From: a bacterium | GTDB lineage: Bacteria > Armatimonadota > Fimbriimonadia > Fimbriimonadales > Fimbriimonadaceae | NCBI GenBank assembly: GCA_027483535.1 | Contig: JAIXUN010000001.1 | Location: 165,432-229,431 of the forward strand | Direction: 5' to 3' | DNA: 64,000 bases | Part shown: positions 7,136 to 15,885 of the stretch, piece after piece | How positions within the stretch are numbered: the first letter of the stretch is position 1 | Layout: every line of letters starts with the position of its first letter | Translations under genes and position numbers: made by a program | The notes under the pieces: model-generated | Database searches by the model: none | The model's input: only the letters and a program-made list of their open reading frames with translations | What the model was told of the DNA's origin: nothing

Positions 7136-9493
7136 ATGAACTCAAATTTACTTCGTTCGGTCGTTCTGACCGGCTTAATCTTCTTTAGCTCCGCGTCCTT
7201 TGCTCAGACGGCTTCTAGCCCTGAAATGACGAAGGAGAACTTCGAATTCAAGACTGGAGTCAAGGTCTCCATGGCGGAATTGATGCTTCGGCAACGTTTG
7301 GACAAATCGCCGCGTCCGAAAATCAAGTTTCACAACGATGAAACGGAGTATCGGAAGAACCTTCCCCAAAATCCTGATTCCCCCGCGATCGCCTCTTCGG
7401 CCGGCAAGCAAGTAGGGCTTGATCTTGGAATCTTCGCCGCGAAGCCTGCCGGACGAATCGAGCCCCTTTTTGCGACGGTTGGCACCAACTTCGAGGGTGG
7501 AAACTCGACTCAAGGTCCGACGGTCACCCCTCCCGACACGATGGGCGAGGTTGGCCCGGCAAACGTTGTAGTGCCGCTCAACAACCAAGTTCGGATCTAC
7601 AACCGTTCCGGCGTCTTGATCAGCGCCGTTAACACGGATGTTTTCTTCTCCCCGGTGGTGACTCCCGGATCTGGAACCAGCGACCCTCGCGTCCGATTCG
7701 ATCGGCTCACAAATCGCTGGTACGTGTGCGCGATCGATGTCGCAGGCCCGCGAAACCGACTCCTGCTTGCGGTTTCGAACAGCGATACCCTTACCAGCAC
7801 GTCAACCTGGACCTTTTCTTTCGCCCTGGCAGCGACCAACCGGTTTGCTGACTACCCCACCTTGGCCGTCGATCAAAACGGTGTGTACATCGGCGTCAAC
7901 TCGTTCAGCAACACCACCGGCGGTTTTTTGGGATCAGACCTTTGGTGCTTCCGAAAAGCGGATGCTATCGCCGGAACCCTGGCGGGAACTACCTTTTTAA
8001 ACCTCACCGACTCATTTACCCCCTTCATCGCGGATAACGACGACCCAGCAGCCACCGACGGCTACTACCTCGCGGTCTCAAATGCAAGTTTCGGTCTGTT
8101 AAAGTTCGGCCGCGTGGCACGTTCTGGAGCCGGATTCGCTTTCACACAGGCGATCAGCAACCTAACCATCGCCACATCCAGCTTCCCGGTCGATCAAGCC
8201 ATTCCGGGAGGATCGCACGACACCATCGACGATCGAATGTTCTCGGCGAAAGTTTTCTATGACCGAGTGACCAATACCCGAACGCTCTGGACGACCCAAA
8301 ACATGGCCGTCGACAGTGCCGGCGTAGCCACGAATACGGGCGCCCGCACCAACGCATCTCGCTGGTATCAAATCACGAACCTCAATACAACCCCTACCGT
8401 TGCTCAATTCGGAACGGTGTTCAACACGTCCTTCGGATTCAGCATTCCGACAGTTGCGATGAACCTGCAGGGTCATGCCCTGATGGGCTTCACCCGAAGT
8501 AATGCAACGACTTCGCCGGGAGTTGCGACGTCTCACCGACTGGCCACCGATGCAAGCGGCACGATGACAGCTCCGACACTTCGTCAGGCCGGAACCGGCA
8601 ACTTCGCGTTGTTCGGAACGCCATCGCGATGGGGTGACTACAGCAATACGGTCGTCGATCCTCGCAACGGCATGTCGATCTGGACATTCCAAGAGTACGT
8701 TCGAGCGAACAACTCGTGGGCGGTTCGAGCCATTGAACTAAGGGCTCCGGCTCCGACGCTTGCATCCGTTGCCCCGGCAACGATCACACAAGGTCAAAGC
8801 ACTTCGTTCACCCTCACCGGAACGGGACTCTTCGATCCGGGCGCAGGGTATCCAGATCGTCTGGCAGTCTCGGTTTCCGGAACGGGCGTCACGGTGTCTA
8901 ACCTGACCTGGGTTAGCCCGACGTCGGTAACGATGACCCTAAGCGCAACGAGCGGTGCCGCTACAGGCTCGCGAACCATCACTCTAACGAATCCAGACGG
9001 TCAGACGGCGACGACGACCTTGACCGTGAATGCTCTAGCATTGGTTGCAGGAACGATCACGTTTGAGGACTTTCCGCCCGCAACAAAGCCGCAGGTAACG
9101 GTTCAGATTCGAAACAACACGACGGGAGCGCTCATTGAGAGCACAAACGTGGTGCCGAGTTCGGCTGGAACTTTCAGCTTCCCAACGAGCGTTCCCGCTG
9201 GGACCTACCGAGTCTGGGTGAAGCCATCCCACCGGTTCCTTGGCAAAATCCTGAATAACGTCGTGTTCACCGGCTCCGGTGTTTCAGGGCTATCGTTCAC
9301 GCTTAAGAACGGCGACGTCAACGGAGACAACTTCGTTTCCGCTTCTGACCAGTTGGCTCTTCGAGCGGCATGGGGTGCAAACTCCTCCTCTTCGAACTGG
9401 AATCCCAACGCCGACCTGAACGGCGACGGTAACGTCGGCAACAGCGACTTCCTTATCATGAGGAAGAACTTCGGCGCCGCGGGCGATAACTAA
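7136..9493 (+). CDS. Large secreted protein with TIG-like and dockerin-like domains
   Basis: 785 residues. A signal peptide spans about 1-23 (ending SFAQT). Residues about 110-530 form a repetitive beta-rich region with Asp/Asn-rich loops, probably a propeller-like or adhesin-like fold, which I do not recognise. About 540-640 look like an IPT/TIG immunoglobulin-like domain (starting SVAPATITQGQS). A further beta domain follows, and the last 60 residues contain two dockerin type I-like calcium loops (GDVNGDNFVSASD and ADLNGDGNVGNSD). In cellulosome bacteria dockerins bind cohesins; lone dockerin-like tails are also common on secreted proteins of Planctomycetes-type bacteria without cohesins. 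The ATG is immediately behind the upstream terminator, leaving no room for a normal promoter or ribosome-binding site. Confidence 0.85.
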   Translation: MNSNLLRSVVLTGLIFFSSASFAQTASSPEMTKENFEFKTGVKVSMAELMLRQRLDKSPRPKIKFHNDETEYRKNLPQNPDSPAIASSAGKQVGLDLGIFAAKPAGRIEPLFATVGTNFEGGNSTQGPTVTPPDTMGEVGPANVVVPLNNQVRIYNRSGVLISAVNTDVFFSPVVTPGSGTSDPRVRFDRLTNRWYVCAIDVAGPRNRLLLAVSNSDTLTSTSTWTFSFALAATNRFADYPTLAVDQNGVYIGVNSFSNTTGGFLGSDLWCFRKADAIAGTLAGTTFLNLTDSFTPFIADNDDPAATDGYYLAVSNASFGLLKFGRVARSGAGFAFTQAISNLTIATSSFPVDQAIPGGSHDTIDDRMFSAKVFYDRVTNTRTLWTTQNMAVDSAGVATNTGARTNASRWYQITNLNTTPTVAQFGTVFNTSFGFSIPTVAMNLQGHALMGFTRSNATTSPGVATSHRLATDASGTMTAPTLRQAGTGNFALFGTPSRWGDYSNTVVDPRNGMSIWTFQEYVRANNSWAVRAIELRAPAPTLASVAPATITQGQSTSFTLTGTGLFDPGAGYPDRLAVSVSGTGVTVSNLTWVSPTSVTMTLSATSGAATGSRTITLTNPDGQTATTTLTVNALALVAGTITFEDFPPATKPQVTVQIRNNTTGALIESTNVVPSSAGTFSFPTSVPAGTYRVWVKPSHRFLGKILNNVVFTGSGVSGLSFTLKNGDVNGDNFVSASDQLALRAAWGANSSSSNWNPNADLNGDGNVGNSDFLIMRKNFGAAGDN

Positions 9494-9517
9494 TCCCCCG
9501 AGCCATCAGCCATTCAG

Positions 9518-9550
9518 AAAGGTCCAGACGGTCAGTCTGGACCTTTTTTT
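9518..9550 (+). terminator. Strong Rho-independent terminator
   Basis: A 12-base perfect stem (9518-9529 with 9535-9546), five-base loop, then a run of Ts. It closes the dockerin-like protein gene. Confidence 0.92.
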
Positions 9551-9653
9551 GCATCCGAGTCAGACGGGCGCAAGAAGCTCCCGACAATTTATCCAACCAG
9601 GGCGGAAAGCCCATCTTCGAAAAGCGGAAACGCCCTTGCCCGTTGCAAGCGTC

Positions 9654-9659
9654 TATACT
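9654..9659 (+). promoter_or_regulatory. Putative -10 box upstream of the small secreted ORF
   Basis: TATACT occurs 26 bases before GTG 9686. The same hexamer precedes the GH9 gene and the class V aminotransferase gene. No clear -35 is visible. Confidence 0.35.
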
Positions 9660-9685
9660 CTTCGAGGGAACTCTGTAGCGCGATC

Positions 9686-9985
9686 GTGACCAACTTCTTA
9701 CCGTTTCTCCTACTCCTGCTGTGGAATGGGTCTGCACTGTCTGCAGATCGGGGATCGGTAACGACAACAGATCGGCTCGTTCGAATTGTCCACGCGGAAC
9801 AGCGAGCGTTTCTTGCCGTTTTCCACGATCGTGAGGAGCCAAGAAGAACCGCTCCCCTAGCCGAAGTTTCGAGCACCGAAGACGAGTTCACCGTTCCCGG
9901 CCGACACCTTCCAGCGCCGATCTCCATCGCGCTTCCCCTTCCGGTGATTGGGCACGAATTCGGTCGCGACGGCCCTGCGCATTAA
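9686..9985 (+). CDS. Possible small secreted protein
   Basis: 99 residues from GTG 9686. The first 20 residues look like a signal peptide (NFLPFLLLLLWNGSALSAD). The rest is polar with a Pro/Leu-rich patch near the end, and no family is recognised. A TATACT box 26 bases upstream supports transcription. The only alternatives in this 528-base stretch between a terminator and secA are antisense frames without starts or signals, so this is the best coding candidate, but it is weakly supported. Confidence 0.4.
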   Translation: MTNFLPFLLLLLWNGSALSADRGSVTTTDRLVRIVHAEQRAFLAVFHDREEPRRTAPLAEVSSTEDEFTVPGRHLPAPISIALPLPVIGHEFGRDGPAH

Positions 9986-10077
9986 AGTGCCGCGCATTCG
10001 CCTTTCCGAGAGTCAGTCGCTTTTGCGGCACCCTTTTCTTTGGCTAACTCTCGTCTGCCCACCACACCACTACAAAC

Positions 10078-13000
10078 ATGCAATTTCTTAGAAAGCTATT
10101 CGACACCAGCAAGCGCGACGTTGAGAACGTCCAGCCGATTCTTAAGCAGATCAACGCCCTTGAGCCCACAATTTCCGAGCTCGACGATACTGCCCTAAAG
10201 GCGAAAGCGGCGGATCTTCGAGAGCGAGCCCTGAAGGGCGAATCGCTCGATTCGTTGCTCGTTGAGACCTTCGCGGTAGTCCGAGAAGTTTCGAAGCGGA
10301 CGCTTGGCATGCGACAGTTCGATGTCCAGCTCATTGGTGGCGCGGTTCTTCACCAGGGCCGAATCGCGGAGATGAAAACGGGTGAAGGTAAGACCCTCGT
10401 TGCGGTTGCGCCGATGGTTCTGAACGCTCTTCCGAGTCGGGGAGCCCACCTCGTCACCGTTAACGACTACCTTGCTCGTCGGGACGCCGTTTGGATGGGT
10501 CCGATCTACCACTTCTTTGGTCTCTCGGTTGGCATCATCCAGGGTCAGAGCCAAGAGTCGGACGAGTTGGGCGGTTCCTACATTTACGAGCCGGGTTGCA
10601 ACGAGCTCGACGATCCTCGCTATTTGAATCTCCGTCCCTGTCACCGTCGCGAGGCTTACGCGTGCGACATCACCTACGGCACGAACCACGAGTTCGGGTT
10701 CGACTACCTTCGAGACAACATGGCGTTCTCCGAGGAGGACCTGGTGATGAACGAACTCAATTTTGCGATCGTTGACGAAGTTGACTCGATTCTCATCGAC
10801 GAAGCTCGAACGCCGCACATCATCTCTGGTCCGTCGATGGAGGATGTCAGCGTTTACAAGGTGGTCGATGCGATCGTTCGACAACTTCAGCCAGAAGTTC
10901 ACTACACGGCCGATAAGAAGAACCACTCCGCAAACCTTACGGAAGAGGGCATGGACGAGGTCGAGCGATTGCTCGGGATCGACAACATCGCCAGCGATCC
11001 GCGGCTCTTCCACCACGTGAACGCTTCGGTAAAGGCCTTCGCCCTGTTCGACAAGGACATCGACTACGTTGTTCGTGGCGGAGAGGTCGTGATTGTTGAC
11101 GAGAACACGGGCCGAATGATGTTCGGACGCCGATACTCGGACGGTCTTCACCAGGCCCTCGAAGCGAAGGAAGGCGTGACGGTCCAGCGCGAAAGCCAAA
11201 CCGTTGCCACCATCACGTTCCAAAACCTGTTCCGACTCTATAACAAGCTGGCGGGTATGACGGGTACGGCCAAGACGGAAGAAGACGAGTTCCGAAAGAT
11301 CTATGGCTTGGACGTTGTCACGGTTCCTACTCACCGTCCAACCAAGCGGACTGACCAGCCCGACATCATCTACAAGACTCTGGAAGCGAAGTTCCGAGGA
11401 ATCGGCTGGGAGATTCTTCGCCTTTACTCCAAGCAACAGCCTGTTCTGGTGGGTACGCGATCCATCGAAATGTCGGAGCGCGTGTCGGCTCGATTGACGG
11501 CTGAGATGCTTCAGAAGCTCGTCATCGCCAAGCGGCTGTACGAAATGTGCGAACTCAAGAAGTCGCTCAAGGGAGACGACCGAACGGACGCGATGCGACT
11601 CTACAACTCTGATCTCGATCAGGTAACCATCGCTCAGTTCCAAACTCTTCTCGGTCGCATTGGACTCCCCACCGACGTGATGAATTCGGAGTGGGCGACC
11701 TGGTGCAAAGACTCCTGGGGAATGGGTCCCGAGGCGGATGAGTATCTGAACGAAGCCCTGGGGCACGGTATTCCGCACAACATCTTGAACGCGAAGTTCC
11801 ACGAGAAGGAAGCGTTAATCATCGCCGAAGCGGGTCGAAAGGGTGCCGTCACCATCGCCACGAACATGGCGGGTCGGGGTGTCGACATTCTGCTCGGCGG
11901 TCGCGTTGAAGACGAACTCGTGAAGATGGCTCGGAAAGACGTCGAAGTGGCTCAAGACGGAGAGGACGAGTACGGCGACACGTTCCGCACTTTCCGGCGG
12001 GGTGGCAACGAGCGCGCCACGCCTCCGCTTCCGCTCAGCGACCAGGAGCGGCGCGTCGCCGCAGAAGAGGTTCGCGCCCTGGGCGGTCTCTTCATCCTCG
12101 GAACCGAAAGACACGAGAGCCGGCGAATTGACAACCAGTTGCGAGGTCGTGCAGGTCGACAAGGAGACCCCGGCGAGAGCCGATTCTACGTCTCTCTGGA
12201 AGACATGCTCTGGAAGATCTTTAACCCCAACATGTTGGAGAACCCGATCCTGAAGGGTTGGCCTCCGATGGAAGAGGTCACTGCAAAGTTCCTCTCCGGC
12301 ATGATCCTGAAGACGCAAGAGCGAATCGAGAACCACTTCTTCGAGTCTCGTAAGCACGTTCTGGAGTACGACGACGTACTGAACTCGCAGCGCGAACACA
12401 TTTACGCGGTTCGCCGTGAGGTTCTGCTTGGCAAAGACGTTCGACCAGACCTACGTGAGTACATCCAAGACGTGGTTGTAGACGCGGTTGAAGGTGCCTG
12501 GATGATTGAAGAAGACGGAACTCGGGTGTACGACCACTCCGTTCTGTTCGAAGATCTGAACGAACTCTTCCCGCTGGTGGACTATGTCACCGTCTCCGAG
12601 TTGGAGGAGTACCAACCCGGCACGCAGCTCATCGAATTCCTTCAGCGCACGATGCTGAAGGCATACGACAATAAGATCGAAGAAGCGGGCGATGCCATGC
12701 CCGATCTGGAGCGATTTGTCATGCTCCGCGCCGTGAACGATAAGTGGATGGAGCACCTCCAAACCGTCGAGTACATCCGAGAGGGCATCAGCCTTCGAGG
12801 ATACGGTCAGGTGGACCCGCTGGTCGCTTACAAGCGCGAAACGTTCGATGCGTTCCAGCACACTCTGAAAGCGATCCGAGATCAGGCGTCGAAGATGCTG
12901 TTCATGGTTCGTGTGGAGAAGCAGCAGTCCGCGATGGACGAAATGCCGCTCACGATCGATCTTGGCGACATCACTGGCGAAACGAGCGCTCCCGCGGTTG

Positions 13001-13149
13001 CCGCACCAACGGCAGAACCGGGCGCTCTTCCCTTCCCAGAGTCGGTAGATCCGAAGCGTGTCGGTCGAAACGACACTTGCCCTTGCGGTAGCGGCCTTAA
13101 GTTCAAGGCTTGCCACTACCCGGTCCTTCGTCAGAAGGGTGTCATCTAA
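10078..13149 (+). CDS. secA: Protein translocase ATPase SecA
   Basis: 1023 residues, longer than the usual 830-930. SecA is the ATPase motor that drives Sec-dependent export through SecYEG. Hallmarks: MKTGEGKT Walker A (about 99-106), the ITYGTNHEFGFDYLRDNM block, VDEVDSILIDEARTP Walker B (about 237-251), MTGTAKTE, TNMAGRGVDI, the GRAGRQGDPG arginine-finger motif, and a C-terminal zinc/SEC-C motif (CPCGSG...CH) that binds SecB or ribosomes. Two insertions stand out: a short one in NBD1 before the ITYGTN block, and about 85 residues in NBD2 (roughly 476-562) between TRSIEMSE...SARL and GIPHNILNAKFHEKEA, segments that are nearly adjacent in E. coli. The ATG at 10078 gives the normal N-terminus. 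Confidence 0.98.
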   Translation: MQFLRKLFDTSKRDVENVQPILKQINALEPTISELDDTALKAKAADLRERALKGESLDSLLVETFAVVREVSKRTLGMRQFDVQLIGGAVLHQGRIAEMKTGEGKTLVAVAPMVLNALPSRGAHLVTVNDYLARRDAVWMGPIYHFFGLSVGIIQGQSQESDELGGSYIYEPGCNELDDPRYLNLRPCHRREAYACDITYGTNHEFGFDYLRDNMAFSEEDLVMNELNFAIVDEVDSILIDEARTPHIISGPSMEDVSVYKVVDAIVRQLQPEVHYTADKKNHSANLTEEGMDEVERLLGIDNIASDPRLFHHVNASVKAFALFDKDIDYVVRGGEVVIVDENTGRMMFGRRYSDGLHQALEAKEGVTVQRESQTVATITFQNLFRLYNKLAGMTGTAKTEEDEFRKIYGLDVVTVPTHRPTKRTDQPDIIYKTLEAKFRGIGWEILRLYSKQQPVLVGTRSIEMSERVSARLTAEMLQKLVIAKRLYEMCELKKSLKGDDRTDAMRLYNSDLDQVTIAQFQTLLGRIGLPTDVMNSEWATWCKDSWGMGPEADEYLNEALGHGIPHNILNAKFHEKEALIIAEAGRKGAVTIATNMAGRGVDILLGGRVEDELVKMARKDVEVAQDGEDEYGDTFRTFRRGGNERATPPLPLSDQERRVAAEEVRALGGLFILGTERHESRRIDNQLRGRAGRQGDPGESRFYVSLEDMLWKIFNPNMLENPILKGWPPMEEVTAKFLSGMILKTQERIENHFFESRKHVLEYDDVLNSQREHIYAVRREVLLGKDVRPDLREYIQDVVVDAVEGAWMIEEDGTRVYDHSVLFEDLNELFPLVDYVTVSELEEYQPGTQLIEFLQRTMLKAYDNKIEEAGDAMPDLERFVMLRAVNDKWMEHLQTVEYIREGISLRGYGQVDPLVAYKRETFDAFQHTLKAIRDQASKMLFMVRVEKQQSAMDEMPLTIDLGDITGETSAPAVAAPTAEPGALPFPESVDPKRVGRNDTCPCGSGLKFKACHYPVLRQKGVI

Positions 13150-13169
13150 GAAACGGCCACCCAAGCAAC

Positions 13170-13216
13170 AAAAGAGCCTCGGTAGACCTTACGGTCCGCC
13201 GAGGCTCTTTCTCTTT
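13170..13216. terminator. Bidirectional terminator between secA and the convergent gene
   Basis: AAAGAGCCTCGG (13171-13182) pairs with CCGAGGCTCTTT (13199-13210), with T-runs on both sides, serving secA and the convergent gene ending at 13229. Confidence 0.88.
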
Positions 13217-13228
13217 TCCAAAGGTTTT

Positions 13229-13822
13229 TTAGACCACTTCGGCGTGAAGGGCGTCTAGGATTCCAATTCTGCGAAAGACCAGCGCTCGCTCGACTGGGTG
13301 CTGAGTGGAAAGCAGTTGCTCAGTGGCGAGGTATTCCACCGTGTCGTCGATGATGCGTTGTCGACGACGGGGGTCGGTGCAACTACGGACGGTGCCAATG
13401 ATCGCCGCCTGGACCTCCGGGAGGCATCTTTCCCACTTCCCGTACGCCAAAGGATGGAACGCAATTGCATCCATAAGGTCTTGGGGCATCACTTCGTGGT
13501 TCGGGTCACGATCAGCGGCCCACGTTCCGTGGTACGTCGCCTTCTCCATTGCTTTCATTCCGTGTTCGTTCATTAACCCGTTCCTCAATGCTTCTACGAA
13601 AATTTCGCGCTCTTCGACCGACCAGAGGTGAATATCGGCCATTGGACCTAGAACGGCTTGTCCACGCCCGATTCGCTTGATTCGGTAACCGAATGCAATC
13701 GCAGACATCTGTAGCCACCGTAGATCTAATTCCAGGCATTCATACTTTAAGGTGAGGGTTCTCCCACAGGGAGCCACTCTCCGAAGAGTTTCAACGACCA
13801 TTTTGCGATTCAGCTCGTCCAT
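13229..13822 (-). CDS. Unknown soluble protein divergent from a TetR regulator
   Basis: 197 residues, no signal peptide or membrane segment. The middle is rich in Trp, His, Met and Glu (for example around HLWSVEEREIFVEALRNGL), with a helical, acidic-basic composition. I do not recognise the family. The start is ATG 13822; GATATT lies six bases upstream on the minus strand, compatible with a leaderless start. The gene is divergent from the TetR gene, with a palindrome in the 70-base gap, so it is probably the regulator's target (inference). Confidence 0.7.
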   Translation of the reverse strand: MDELNRKMVVETLRRVAPCGRTLTLKYECLELDLRWLQMSAIAFGYRIKRIGRGQAVLGPMADIHLWSVEEREIFVEALRNGLMNEHGMKAMEKATYHGTWAADRDPNHEVMPQDLMDAIAFHPLAYGKWERCLPEVQAAIIGTVRSCTDPRRRQRIIDDTVEYLATEQLLSTQHPVERALVFRRIGILDALHAEVV

Positions 13823-13828
13823 AGATTT

Positions 13829-13848
13829 AATATCTCACTTGTGATATT
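13829..13848. promoter_or_regulatory. Palindromic operator between the divergent gene pair
   Basis: A 20-base imperfect palindrome with arms AATATCTCAC and TTGTGATATT (8 of 10 positions symmetric) lies 7 bases before the minus-strand ATG (13822) and 45 bases before the TetR ATG (13893). Its GATATT half also supplies the possible -10 for the minus gene. Size and position are typical of a TetR-family operator. Confidence 0.6.
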
Positions 13849-13892
13849 TATTTATACCGAGTCGTAGTCTCAATTGGTTGCACCGATTTTCT

Positions 13893-14522
13893 ATGGGTCG
13901 CATTAAAGGGTCGCTATCAAAGGATCACGCTGATAAAAGAGAGGCGTTGCTGTACAAACTCCACGAGCATGTGGAGCAGGGCAACGCCATTGGTCTTGGT
14001 CTGCGAAGCATGGCGGAAGTGATGGGCGTCTCCGTTCCCACGGTACGCCACTACTTCGGCTCTCGCCGAGGCGCGGTGCAAGCTCTTCTCCACACGTACA
14101 AAGTTGAGGGGGAACCCCACTTGGAGATCATGCGTCAGCCGACGGGTCCTTTTGCGGACTCGATTCGCGACGCCATCACGTTCCTACTTAAGGGCTTTCA
14201 GGAGTCTCCGCTCCCCCAGATCCACGCGTTCGGTCTCGCCGAGGGGTTCAGCGATCGGGAACTTGCGGATAGCTACGTGAAAGACCTTTTAGAATCGGCC
14301 CTTGAAGCCATTGCGACGCGCTTGAAGCTACACATCGACCGAGGCGAGATGATTCCAATCGATCCGCGCGTGGCAGCGATCTATCTGATCTCGCCAATCC
14401 TTATCACCTTCCTCCACCAGTGCGGTCTGAACGGAAAGAGCACGTATCCAACCGACTTAAAGGCGCTTGCCGAGGGTCATGCCGAAGCATTCATTCGCGC
14501 TTACCAGGTTCCCAAGAGCTGA
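13893..14522 (+). CDS. TetR-family transcriptional regulator
   Basis: 209 residues from ATG 13893 (an in-frame TTG at 13878 is less likely). The N-terminal helix-turn-helix covers about 20-65 and includes LRSMAEVMGVSVPTVRHYFG, the usual TetR recognition-helix pattern. The C-terminal 140 residues are helical and would form the ligand-binding and dimerisation part; no ligand can be inferred. TetR proteins usually repress a neighbouring divergent gene and their own promoter, which fits the palindrome at 13829-13848. The neighbour encodes an unknown protein, not an efflux pump. Confidence 0.88.
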   Translation: MGRIKGSLSKDHADKREALLYKLHEHVEQGNAIGLGLRSMAEVMGVSVPTVRHYFGSRRGAVQALLHTYKVEGEPHLEIMRQPTGPFADSIRDAITFLLKGFQESPLPQIHAFGLAEGFSDRELADSYVKDLLESALEAIATRLKLHIDRGEMIPIDPRVAAIYLISPILITFLHQCGLNGKSTYPTDLKALAEGHAEAFIRAYQVPKS

Positions 14523-14534
14523 TCGGTTGAACGG

Positions 14535-15287
14535 TTAAGGCCGGTGCACGTGCATGGTGCAACCACCGGTGGCGTCAGTTTCAAAGACTTCCTCGACCAC
14601 TCCCTCTCTCGATCGACTGGACGCTCGCACCCTAGATGCGCGCGTATCGAACACTCCACAGTACGCAGTTAAGAGCGTGTTATAGTCGGCGGTTGAAATA
14701 TCCTTATCGGCTGATGAGGACCCGAACGGGAACATGAGATCGGCATTGCTCTCCGAGTGACCCGACAGATAGAGGACATGTCCCATCTCGTGGGCGGAGG
14801 TAGCAGCGAACCCTTTGAAGAACTGATCGTTGGTCATGGTTGTCCAAACGTTCAGTTGAATCTCCGCCGAGACCGTCTCTCGTGTGGAGACAACGATTCG
14901 CTTGGTGGTCACACCTAAAACGGTGGTCGTCGCTGGGACCGTCCGGAATCGAACGATGACATCCGCCTCGGAGAGAACGGTGGTTCGACTCACGAGAGTT
15001 TGGCCAGAGATGGTGTTCCAGCGTTCAAACGCGGCCCAGGCAACATCAATGCCCGATCCGCCGCGAATGGTGACGTCGCTTTCGAAATACACCTTAAGGG
15101 GCACCTTCTCCCAGAAGGTGAGAAGGTTGTCCGAACCGTCGGCGTCTTGGTCAAGCGCGTAGTTGGGAATGTACACGTCGGTGCCGCATGATCGAACGGC
15201 TCCACCGCCCCCACCCGAACCACCGCATGAGGTGAGAGACAAAAGGGCAAGAACCCCCGTGAGAAGATTTCTTGCCCGTAAGCGCAT
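14535..15287 (-). CDS. Matrixin-like zinc metalloprotease lipoprotein
   Basis: 250 residues. A lipoprotein signal peptide ends with the lipobox LTSC (Cys21), followed by a Gly-rich tether. The zinc-binding motif HEMGHVLYLSGH (residues 166-177) has the bacterial matrixin variant in which the third His sits one residue later than in HExxHxxGxxH; the Met-turn is DLMF just after. The upstream AWAAFERW segment is also typical of this family (COG5549-like predicted Zn-dependent proteases). It probably cleaves extracellular or periplasmic proteins. It is convergent with the TetR gene (12-base gap). Confidence 0.8.
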   Translation of the reverse strand: MRLRARNLLTGVLALLSLTSCGGSGGGGGAVRSCGTDVYIPNYALDQDADGSDNLLTFWEKVPLKVYFESDVTIRGGSGIDVAWAAFERWNTISGQTLVSRTTVLSEADVIVRFRTVPATTTVLGVTTKRIVVSTRETVSAEIQLNVWTTMTNDQFFKGFAATSAHEMGHVLYLSGHSESNADLMFPFGSSSADKDISTADYNTLLTAYCGVFDTRASRVRASSRSREGVVEEVFETDATGGCTMHVHRP

Positions 15288-15345
15288 ATCCTTCTATCTT
15301 CCCTGTTTTTCACCCGGAAGATAGCGAGAGATGACAGTTTCTGAC

Positions 15346-15783
15346 TTATCTCTTAAGAGACGCCATGGCTTCCATGGCTAAATCCAGGGTCACGTTCTGG
15401 CCCGTGAAGCGAATGTAGTGACCGGGCGTGCGATCAGCCAGTTGGTACCAAGATGTGGAGAGGCCGAACTTGCTGGTGCTGCCAAAGAATTCGGCGATGA
15501 TTGGGCCCGCGAGAGGATGCTCGGCAACCCGAACCGCATTCGGTGCTACCTCACCCCGTGCCGATGCCCAAAGAGAATCGGCTACGTCCCAGGTTTTGTA
15601 GGAAATCGTAACCGTAGCACCGGATTCGTGCTTGAGGATGCCGTTCGCTCCAGACTTGGCGAAGGTCCAGCCTTTGGGGGCTACGACCTGGAACGGAAAG
15701 TCCGCAGGTCCTGCGTATGCAGATGTTAAGATGGCGGTCGTAAAGACCGTGGCGAGGATTCGTGGGGAAAAGAGAGTCTTCAT
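15346..15783 (-). CDS. Small secreted protein, function unknown
   Basis: 145 residues from ATG 15783; an in-frame GTG at 15807 would add eight residues before the same signal peptide. The signal sequence ends near TSAYA. The mature 120 residues have a short beta-rich pattern (FPFQVVAPKGWTF, VTISYKTWD) and could be a PsbP/Mog1-like or DUF-type fold, but no family is assigned. It lies 58 bases upstream of the metalloprotease gene, on the same strand, and might be cotranscribed with it. Confidence 0.65.
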   Translation of the reverse strand: MKTLFSPRILATVFTTAILTSAYAGPADFPFQVVAPKGWTFAKSGANGILKHESGATVTISYKTWDVADSLWASARGEVAPNAVRVAEHPLAGPIIAEFFGSTSKFGLSTSWYQLADRTPGHYIRFTGQNVTLDLAMEAMASLKR

Positions 15784-15885
15784 TATCAGGGTCTTGGATT
15801 GGTTCACGAATAGTGCGTGTTCCGTCCATTAGCTTCATGATAGGTCCAAAGGCTCTCTTTCCCGCGGCATACCGCGAACCTAATG

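Noticed and set aside
7136-9493. Dockerin-like tail considered as part of a cellulosome
   Set aside because: No cohesin or scaffoldin gene in the window, and such lone tails are common outside cellulosomes.
10195-11802. A 535-codon open frame antisense to secA
   Set aside because: It lies wholly inside secA on the other strand, has no family motif or start signal, and reflects the codon bias of the true gene.
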